A DNA stretch of 64,000 bases, taken from Bidens hawaiensis. Its lineage: Eukaryota; Streptophyta; Magnoliopsida; Asterales; Asteraceae. The stretch covers positions 1 through 64,000 of the forward strand of contig JAIQDT010009227.1 of the NCBI GenBank assembly GCA_021521415.1. Reading direction: 5' to 3'. The notes beneath the pieces are model-generated. The model was not told the origin of the DNA and made no database searches. It worked only from the letters and a program-made list of their open reading frames with translations. Shown here piece after piece: positions 56,372-64,000 of the stretch; within the stretch, counting starts at the first letter, position 1, and every line of letters begins with the position of its first letter. The translations under genes were made by a program, and so were the position numbers.

Positions 56372-56378
56372 TTATATA
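56372..56378 (-). promoter_or_regulatory. Putative internal TATA box for the envelope-like ORF (E3)
   Basis: The minus strand reads GGTATATAAGAGGGAGTGAG and continues to a TTTTCCCTCTCTCTCTCTCC pyrimidine leader, a good plant core promoter by eye. It is about 370 bp upstream of the ORF ATG and about 100 bp downstream of the motif array. Confidence 0.5.
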
Positions 56379-56469
56379 CCTTTTGAAAGTGAGTTTTAAA
56401 TGCTTTTTGTCGTTTAGTGAGTTAATAGCTGTCATATAATAATCTTATCCATTAAAAGTTTTAACACCT

Positions 56470-57320
56470 AAAAACCTTACCCGATAAAAGTCAAGTATCA
56501 AACCTTGCTCGAAAATGTTCATTATAGATTAGACAAGGTTTTCCCGGTCCCTTCCACATATAAAGCTTACTCGATTTAGTCAATTAAGAATTATTAAAAG
56601 TAAATTAAAATTAAATGAAGAAAGCTTACTTGAAATACAAGATTGCTTGAGAACTGAATCACAAGATGAATAATCAAGTATAAAATATCAAGTAGGCAAT
56701 CTTTCTAGGAATCAGTTAAGATGCCCGAATAGATTAACATACTTCCAATTGCTAACCTTACCCGAATAACTCAGTCTAGCACATACCTTACCCGAATAAC
56801 TTAGCCTATCACAAACCTTACCCGAAATTATTCACAATACTCAGTCGAGTATACTTTGATACAAAGTATGCCCGAAAACCTTCAAGAAATACAGAGTTTG
56901 CTAGGAGTGGATTCCTAACACAAAGTTTACTCGGAAAGTCAATTTTGAAATTACCATGTATTTTAAGGGAACATATGAAAATTCAAAGTGTGCCCGAAAT
57001 ATAAGTGTGCCCGGGAAACAAGGTTTACCCTAATACACTTGTAATTTCAAAGAATCATAATCACAAAAACACATAGCTTGCTAGAATATCACACTAAATC
57101 ACAAAGCTTGCTAGAATATCACAGTCAATCACAAAGCTTGCTAGAAAGCATCATATTCAAACATAAACAATCAGGCTTGCTCGTAAAGTAATTAGATTAG
57201 TAAACTATACCCGATAAGTATCAAGTACTTCAAAGCATGCTCGAAATTAATAAACTTTATTATAAAACCATCTAAGTTTGCCCGAAAAGGGTATAAAGCA
57301 TCAAACCTTACCCGAAATTA
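56470..57320 (-). repeat. E3 motif array (CTTACCCGAA type)
   Basis: CCTTACCCGAA, TTGCTCGAAA, TTTGCCCGAAA, TTACTCGGAAA and GCTTGCTAGAA recur about 25 times in 850 bp, mostly in one orientation, including a triplicated ACAAAGCTTGCTAGAA type block near 57100. The same motif set fills the LTR at 50385-50990. No open frame covers it. Confidence 0.85.
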
Positions 57321-57649
57321 CATAATCAACATTTTGTAGGTAAAATGCAACAGTTTTTGCTTTAAGCACAATATCAGTTATATTTATCAATAAAAATCAT
57401 TGTTTAAGAGTAAATGGTGCATTTAGAGATCAAATTTCAGTTATGATTATTTTCAAAACAATTTCTTTTCTTTTGTTGAAAGGATCTCAGTTATGGGATC
57501 ATATTGACTAAGTGGCTTTCTCAATACTTCATTCTCAGCATTATTATGACAACATAGACAGGTCAACAACAGGTCTAGACTTAACATGAATTTCATCTCT
57601 TTGGTGATATGATTAAGTTTCAATTAATATGCATAATTCTTAATGGATA

Positions 57650-58640
57650 ACAAATTTTGTTTTCTGATGCTCCTTATCTATTCTCAAGGCTTATTTGGCT
57701 TTCTCCAGATCACCCCAATTTGACTTTGACCCCCTAGATTTGGTCAAAATTTTAATGACAGAACATATTTTTGAAAATTTCTTAGATTTTTATTTTCAAA
57801 TTTACAAACATATGTGAGGTCGGACTTACATGCCACTCTAGTCGGACTTACATGCCTTTCATTCAGAATGTTTAAAGGTCTTATATAATTGCCTCCACCC
57901 CTGTAGTTCTAGAATTAACCCTCATGTTTGCATTTTCTTTTAAAAGGTTTGTGAACATTAATCAACTTTTGGTTGATAAAATATTTAAAATCATGCAGTT
58001 CACAGTTGTTCTTTGTCATTCTTTTAAATTAGACATTTCATTTTGGTGACCAAATACCAACAGGCTTGTGTATGACTGGATAATCACTTTTCTGCCTATC
58101 ATTTGGAAAGATGTATTTAGGAACATTCATAGACAACAATGTAACTCCACATAAGACATAGCAGTTTCTTTATGTTTATATCACCTTAGATTTTACACAT
58201 CATGGGAAAGCAACCATACATTTTAATGATTGTACTAAATGCCCTTTTGGCCTATTAAATCCATATGATTGGCTAAGTAGTCAATGTACTATCATTTCCC
58301 AAAATTAAAACAGTTTTAAATTCAAACACCCCAATATCTCTTATTTGATAGGTAAATGGCTATTCTGTTTGACCATAAGTGGTCAACAGGACCAAACATA
58401 TATGTGAGTACATGTCATTTCAAAACAGAGTTATTGACATAATTTTAAGTGAAAGAATAGAAAACAAGTTACAATTGTCCCAAATGCTTTCAGTTTTACA
58501 GGTTAATGGCTATCCTATCAATTCTGAGAACAGGTGACAGGACCAAACATATACAAGTATATGCCTTTCCAACTTGAGCAAATGACATAATTTTCAGCAA
58601 AAGTAACTCTTTGAGACTTTTCATTGAAAATTTTCTTTTA
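57650..58640 (-). other. Conserved noncoding block between pol and envelope-like ORF (E3)
   Basis: Counterpart of 33660-34622 in E1. Shared boxes: CTATTCTCAAGGCTTATTTG (57690), CTTTTCTGCCTATCATTTGG (58089), GGTAAATGGCTATTCTG with GGACCAAACATAT (58351-58400), GTGAAAGAATA (58450) and GGTTAATGGCTATCCT with GGACCAAACATAT (58501-58553). Stops in every frame. Confidence 0.65.
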
Positions 58641-59173
58641 AGCTTCTTCAAAGCTTGAACTGAATAGTATTATCATATCTCAACACCATTGACAACTTAC
58701 TCTGTTTTATCAAAGTTAGTTTCGATCAAAAGTTTTTCTATGCAGATTCAATTTAGCATAACATTTTGACATGTAAACACATTTTGACACAAAACAAGCA
58801 TATCATAATCAAATCATGATCATCAATGACATCATTAAGACAAGCAGACTTCACACAATTCTCAGTCTAACAAATCCTAACCACATCATTAGATCATATC
58901 AAACACATAATCAAACAATAAATCATGACATCAGATAAGCATATAATCAGTTTTGACAATCCATACTACTTATCATGACATCCTAGAAGTCAACTGATAA
59001 ACAAACATAAGCATCAATGATACCTAATTTGCATAGATAATCACTTAAGCACATATTAGTTAACATCAAAAAGTATCATATTCAAGCACATTCACACAAC
59101 ATTCAATTTGTGGGACCTTTATCAGTATAGTCAATTTAGCATATAGAGGAACACATCAAGCACACATCCTCAA
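58641..59173 (-). other. E3 noncoding tail after RNase H
   Basis: AT-rich, with repeated ATCATGA/CATCA blocks; no gene. Confidence 0.5.
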
Positions 59174-59752
59174 TCAGACCTCATCAGAGTTGATCATCCC
59201 TAGGGCTTTCAAAAGAAAGTTGAACCTGGTTCTATGAAGTGGTTTGGTGAATAGGTCAGCCAAGTTATCACTTGTATCAACTCTTTTCATCTCAATCAAA
59301 CCTTTTTCACTACAGTCACTTATGAAATGATGTCTGATCTCAATGTGCTTAGTCTTAGAATGTTGAACTGGATTCTTAACAGTAAAATATGCAGTAGTAT
59401 TATCAATAAAAATAGGGGTGTTCTAAAAATTCAAACCATAGTCCAGCATTTGGTTTTGAATCCAGATAACATGGGCGCAACAAGCAGATGCATCAATGTA
59501 TTCAGCTTCTGCAGTTGATATTGACACAGTGGTCTGCTTCTTGCATTGCCATGACACTTGCCTGTTTCCCAAAAATTGACATCCACCTGAGGTTGACTTC
59601 CTGCTCATGTTGCAGCCATCATAATCACTATCTGTGTAGGCAGTCAAATCAATAGACTGGTTCTTTGGATACCAAATCCCCAAGTCTGGTCTTCCTTTCA
59701 GATATCTAAAGATTCTCTTGACTGCATTCATGTGAGAAACTTTTGGACTTGA
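59174..59752 (-). CDS. E3 RNase H
   Basis: In frame with the RT piece across one TAG at 59753 (relatives have Gln there, FQSSPK). Motifs: RIFRYLKGRPDLGIWY, AYTDSDYDGC, SWQCKKQTTVSISTAEAEY, then after a further TAG at 59423 the stretch IFIDNTTAYF, HSKTKHIEIRHHFI and LADLFTKPL. The natural stop is a TGA at 59174. Degrades the RNA strand during reverse transcription. Confidence 0.85.
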
Positions 59753-60346
59753 CTAGAATCTTACATAGAGACACACAACATACATAATGTCAGGTCTTGT
59801 AGCAGTTAGGTACATCAGGGATCCAATTTTGGCTCTATATTCATGTTTATCCACAGGCTCCCCCTTTTCATCAGCTATCATCTTTTCTTTTGTGTCCATT
59901 GGGGTTGAAGCAGTTTTGAATTGATGACGTTTAAACTTATTCAAGATGTCCTGCACATATTTAGTCTGGTAGATGAAAATCCCATAATTTTTCTGTTGAA
60001 CTTGTTGTCCCAAAAAGAAGTTCATTTCTCCCATAGAGCTCATACTGTATTTGGATTTCATCACCCCTTCAAACTCCATACACATTTGTTCATTGGTTGA
60101 CCCAAAGATGATATCATCCACATAGACTTGTAACAAGAGTAAATCTGATCCTCTCCTTTTGTAGAAGAGTGTCTTGTCAATGGCTCCCCTTTGGAAACCA
60201 TTTTCAAGAAGATGGTTTGACAGCTCATCATACCATGCTTTAGGAGCCTGATGTAATCTATATAGTGCTTTGTTTAACTTATACACCCTGTTAGGATACA
60301 CTGGATCCTCAAAACCAGGTGGTTGAGCAACATACACCTCTTCATC
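59753..60346 (-). CDS. E3 reverse transcriptase, C-terminal part
   Basis: Begins at the solo LTR junction with [15 protein letters not shown] and contains [26 protein letters not shown] (catalytic YVDD) and FFLGQQVQQKNYGIFIYQTK. It joins RNase H across a TAG. Its N-terminal half is at 62745-63304. Confidence 0.88.
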   Translation of the reverse strand, partial: DEEVYVAQPPGFEDPVYPNRVYKLNKALYRLHQAPKAWYDELSNHLLENGFQRGAIDKTLFYKRRGSDLLLLQVYVDDIIFGSTNEQMCMEFEGVMKSKYSMSSMGEMNFFLGQQVQQKNYGIFIYQTKYVQDILNKFKRHQFKTASTPMDTKEKMIADEKGEPVDKHEYRAKIGSLMYLTATRPDIMYVVCLYVRF

Positions 60347-62744
60347 TGTCACACCCTCAAAATCCACTAACGGAGTTTTACCGTCAGAGAGTGTGAACTA
60401 ACAGGATCGAAATCATTAGTTATAATCAAACACCAAAAATAAAGTTTTCAAACAACCAAGACATCAAGTCTTAAGTAAAAATTTGGAAGCGTAATTTGTA
60501 AACCAAAATGTTTGCGCCACACAGGACGACTTGAAAACCCAAGTTATTAAGATAAAAATTAAAAGAAGTTTTCAAGCGATGGTGTTTAGCGAATTCATGT
60601 TCTTATACCGCGCGCCCGCCTCGGCTACCTGAGAATAACATACTAAAAGTGTCAACACAGGGTTGGTGAGTTCACAGGTTTATATAAATAAAGTGTTTGC
60701 GTTTGCGTTTACGTTTGAGTTTGCGTTCGCGTTTACGTTTGCGTTTGCGTTACCAGATAGTGTTAAGTCAATTATATATCAATAGGTAGCTAGCCTATAA
60801 AACAAGTATTACTAAGTGTTCGACACCGAAGCTGACTGTTTATCAATTGCCTTGCCACCATGTCAACCACGACCATGGTAATGTGTTAGCCAAGATTACA
60901 CCCACTCGACCTCCAGTCGAGTTTAGAGTTGGGTGGGGTTTGTCAAACCTAGTAGTACTACTCAACAGTGACTCGCTATTATCCAAATATTAACTGGTTC
61001 GATGTTATGAAGGACTTTGGTTAGTTTGTTTGCCACTTAGCCTTACAAGCGATATATAACCAATAACAAAATCTAAAGTGTTTGGAGTATGTTATCTCCC
61101 CCAAGTAAAAAGCGTTTAAAAGAGTAAAAGGGGAACGTGAAACTCACTGTTTGCGAAGATAACCAAAAAGATCTGAGAAAAAGGTGTGCGTCACAAAAAA
61201 TCCTCACTAGTGTTCTAAAAACAAAAACGAGATTTTCTAAGTATTTAAACTACGAGTGAGTCCCTAGACTCGACACATGCAACTTATGCATGAGATGCGT
61301 TTCATGTTTCGTTTGTGAAATAAGTGCGACTCGACAAACACGTTGGTGATACGTTACATGTGTGAACAACTACTTACGTGTCAAGTATTAATATTGTACA
61401 TTACTAGCAATTATCCCCCAAAAGGGCAATTTGGTCAAAACATAGCAAACATCGATCGGTTATGCACTTTTCATGACAATTTAAATAATACAGCAGCTAA
61501 ATTATCCATGCAGATTTTCACTCGACAAGATTACTCTTATTAATAAATTCTAACAAGTTAAATAAATCACCAAAAATCATCACAGAAGAACACGTGGGTT
61601 ATGTTCCTAAACCTATTTTTATTATATTTTTATCATATATGGTTTTACCAGAAAGATCAAAACATCACAGCAAACACACAGCAATCATTATCATGTGCAA
61701 CAGAATGTTATTTATCATTCCCGTTAAATGAAAAATCCAATTAATGCAAGACCAATTGGGTTAGGTTTCTAACTCAATGTATTTTCTTCCAGAAGTGGAA
61801 CTAACCCATTTGGTCTTGTAGTTTATGAGATATCTTAGTCGTAAAACAGCCTAACAGAAGGTCTTCAAAATCAGCCTTGCACAACAGTTTTGTAAAATAA
61901 TAAAAACAGACTTTTATACGTCCAAAAATTACAAACTTGGACTTTTCAGAAACTAGACTCGACCTAGTATACTGTAGAATTAACAATCGCATCAAAACAT
62001 AAAATTAACATTGAGTTACAGTCGTCCAAACACGAATTCAATAATCTGTCCAGCATCAGTTTTCATCAAAACTCAATAAACTATCAATCTATGAACAATT
62101 AACCATGCAAGCAACCCTCTAGACTCATAATCTATCAACAATCAATAATTTTAACATCTAGGGTTTATGTTTATTATGCTTAATCATGCAATTAAATCAA
62201 TGAAATAGGCTAGAGAGAGTGTTTAGTTACCTAGTTAACACCTTAAACCTTCAACAAGCTTGCAAAGATTATTGTATGTGTGTGTGTGTTGTGTTTCGGC
62301 CGATCAAGGAGGGGGAAGGGGCTGCCATCGCAGGGGATAGGGTGAGAGGGAAAGGGTTAGGGTTTGTGTTATTAATTTGTTTATATAATAATTAATTATA
62401 TCACATGTTACAACTTGCACCCTCCACTTCTATTTAGTTTAATTCTAGCACAAACTAGTTTATTTTCTCCATCAAATAATGTTACATAATGCAAGCACAT
62501 AAATATAACACGTATTTATACCAAGCACTTGTTTATATTATTTATTGTTTGTTCACCAACGGTTTGAGTCGACTCGTGTGTGTTTCGGTTCAATTCCGAA
62601 AGACTACTTGTGTAGTGATTGTCATGCGTCATTTAAAACCCTAATTTAAATGTAATGAGATATGCGTTACAGTTCGTGTGATCTTAAGTTTGAATTAACG
62701 GAGTTCGGATTAACGGAGTTAACCTGAAATTGACGAGTGTCACA
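60347..62744 (-). mobile_element. Solo LTR inserted in the E3 RT gene
   Basis: Plus strand TGTCACACCCTC..GAGTGTCACA, 2398 bp, with the perfect 5-bp duplication TCATC (60342-60346 and 62745-62749). The interruption falls within the RT codons between FLNGKID and EEVYVAQ. Sense is minus: it starts TGTGACACTCGTCAATTTCAGG like the solo LTR at 22024, and has TTATATAAAC near 62385 followed by AACCCTAACCC. No coding region. Confidence 0.92.
60694..60751. repeat. (GTTTGC)n-type hexamer repeat
   Basis: About nine variants of GTTTGC / GTTTAC / GTTCGC in 58 bp inside the solo LTR. Confidence 0.85.
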
Positions 62745-63304
62745 TCATCAATCTTTCCATTTAGGAATGCAGATTTGACATCAAGCTGAAATACCCTAAT
62801 GTTCTTTGAGGAAGCATATGCAAGAAAGATCCTGATAGCCTCAAGTCTTGCAACTGGTGCAAAGACTTCCTCAAAGTCTATTCCTTACTCTTGAAGGCAT
62901 CCCAATGCCACAAGCCTAGCTTTATTCTTAATCACTATGCCCCTTTCATCCTTTTTGTTTCTAAAAACCCATTTTGTTCCAATTGCGTACCTGTTTCTTG
63001 GCCTATCAACAAAATCTCAAACATGTAGATCTCTGAATTGTGCCAACTCCTCTTGCATAGCTTCTATCCAGCTTTTGTCCTTTAGTGCTTGAACAATGTT
63101 CTTTGGTTCTATCTGGGATAGAAAGCAGGAGTACAAACATATGTTTGCAGATTCAGAATGACATCTTGTAACTCTTTCATGTATATCTCCAATGATGTTT
63201 TCAGAAGGATGATTCTTTTCAACAAAAGGGGTTTGAATTATCACATCAGCAGACACATTTGTGTCAAGATTTGATTCATTGAGATCTGGTTCCTCAATGA
63301 TCAA
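62745..63304 (-). CDS. E3 reverse transcriptase, N-terminal part
   Basis: 63304-63017 reads up to KDKSWIEAMQEELAQFRDLHV. After a stop the frame continues with YAIGTKWVFRNKKDERG, NKARLVALG, a [22 protein letters not shown] and [16 protein letters not shown], ending at the solo LTR insertion. The two halves together would make a complete RT domain. Confidence 0.82.
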
Positions 63305-63317
63305 TTCTGTTTCAGCA

Positions 63318-64000
63318 TCATGAAACTATTGGTGCTTCTTCATTGTTCTGTCTTGAGGTAGATGCACCAGTGCTTCCCATATTCAATCTCTCAAATAGAT
63401 CTTGAAACCTTGTTGTTGATACAGCTTCCTCTTCACTTGTTTGGTTGCTTGGATTTCCCTCATTCTGAACTTGATCATTTTGCACCTCTTGATTGTATTG
63501 GATGTTTTCTGCATGATCTTGTTCAGGACTTGGATTGTTTTCTTGATAATTATCTTGAACCTGCTCAACAATTTCACTTGAGGGATCCTTTATGAATGTA
63601 TATTCCCTTTCTTTACTTGCAAACTTCTTCCATAACTTTTCCAAGTCCAATGTTTTCTTATTTTTCTCTTCAATCACACTGGTCTTGTAGAATGAATCAT
63701 CAAAGTCTTCAAGATAAATCTTGAAAGACTTGATCAATTTTTCAAGGTCAAACAACAATGCTACACCATCAACTGTGTTTAACTGATTTTTATTAAAGAT
63801 TATGTCAGATGATTCAATGACACTCAAATGGTCTTTCACATATACCCTATAGGCTTTTGAGTGTGTAGAATATCCAACAAAGAAGCAATCCAAGGATTTA
63901 GCTTGAAACTTGTTTAAATAGTCCTTGGTGTTCAAGAGTGAACATTTGCATCCAAAAGGATTGAGAAACTTGATGTATGGTTTTCTATTAAAGAAAATTT
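63318..64000 (-). CDS. E3 integrase C-terminal region (incomplete at window end)
   Basis: The frame from 63935 reads LDCFFVGYSTHSKAYRVY (the post-integrase box of copia pol) and then a long hydrophilic Gln/Asn/Glu-rich linker to a stop at 63318. A frameshift near 63310 separates it from RT. The integrase core lies outside the window. Confidence 0.8.
   Translation of the reverse strand, partial: IFFNRKPYIKFLNPFGCKCSLLNTKDYLNKFQAKSLDCFFVGYSTHSKAYRVYVKDHLSVIESSDIIFNKNQLNTVDGVALLFDLEKLIKSFKIYLEDFDDSFYKTSVIEEKNKKTLDLEKLWKKFASKEREYTFIKDPSSEIVEQVQDNYQENNPSPEQDHAENIQYNQEVQNDQVQNEGNPSNQTSEEEAVSTTRFQDLFERLNMGSTGASTSRQNNEEAPIVS

Larger units (their letters stand above)
49934..64000 (-). mobile_element. 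Copia element E3 with envelope-like ORF, open at the window end
   Basis: In the minus sense the visible order is integrase end (from 64000), RT (split by a solo LTR), RNase H, conserved noncoding block, motif array, internal TATA box, envelope-like ORFs, purine tract and 3' LTR (49934-51061). gag, protease, most of integrase and the 5' LTR lie beyond the window. Same plan as E1 but clearly diverged. It is inserted in the partial gypsy LTR, the candidate 5-bp target being CCATG (49929-49933), unverified because the other end is not visible. Confidence 0.88.

Noticed and set aside
62350..62400. Telomere-like CCCTAAC / GTTAGGG words (also near 22330)
   Set aside because: Only one or two units in an LTR leader; no array.

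Overview
The window looks like gene-poor, repeat-dominated chromatin of a eudicot plant. It is AT-rich, has no intact host gene that I can recognise, and is built almost entirely of nested plant LTR retrotransposons, solo LTRs, a TRIM, Helitron ends and a MITE-like element. The retroelement proteins resemble those common in Asteraceae (daisy family) genomes, but that placement rests on general resemblance and no search was run.

Layout. 1-245 is the broken end of a Ty3/gypsy LTR, followed by about 6 kb of AT-rich DNA with old diverged repeats, a MITE-like element (4428-4968), a tandem array of about 108-bp units (5717-6095) and an (AT)n tract. 6220-12168 is a Helitron zone: three minus-strand Helitron-type 3' ends (6220, 8288, 10564), one of them next to a captured fragment of the ribosomal protein L11 gene (7666-7857). 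A 2.7-kb solo LTR (12169-14882, TSD ACTTC) carries a 477-bp TRIM (13336-13812, TSD GGCAG). 14883-17867 is degraded, unassigned DNA.

17868-21891 is a decayed plus-strand Ty3/gypsy element of Tat type (LTR, PBS, gag, protease, part of RT). It is cut by E2, a plus-strand Ty1/copia element (21892-44286). E2's 5' LTR is split by another solo LTR (22024-24600, TSD TTTAA), and its gag-pol is split by E1, a complete minus-strand copia element (29058-41488, 12,431 bp, 411-bp LTRs, TSD AAGGA) with an additional envelope-like ORF after RNase H, as in Sireviruses. 44287-49933 holds pieces of further LTRs and a duplicated 246-bp repeat. E3 (49934 to beyond the window end) is a second minus-strand copia element with the same extra ORF. 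Its pol is split by a solo LTR (60347-62744, TSD TCATC).

How the parts relate. E1 and E3 share an arrangement: gag-pol, then about 1 kb of noncoding DNA conserved between the two elements, then a TATA box with a dense array of a short family-specific motif, then the envelope-like ORF. The same motif type recurs in that element's LTR (and, in E1, in the gag leader), partly as palindromes beside the LTR TATA box. E2 and two gypsy LTR copies carry equivalent arrays. I consider this motif/internal-promoter architecture, with the conserved noncoding block, the most promising undescribed signal here. Everything functional about it is inference from sequence.
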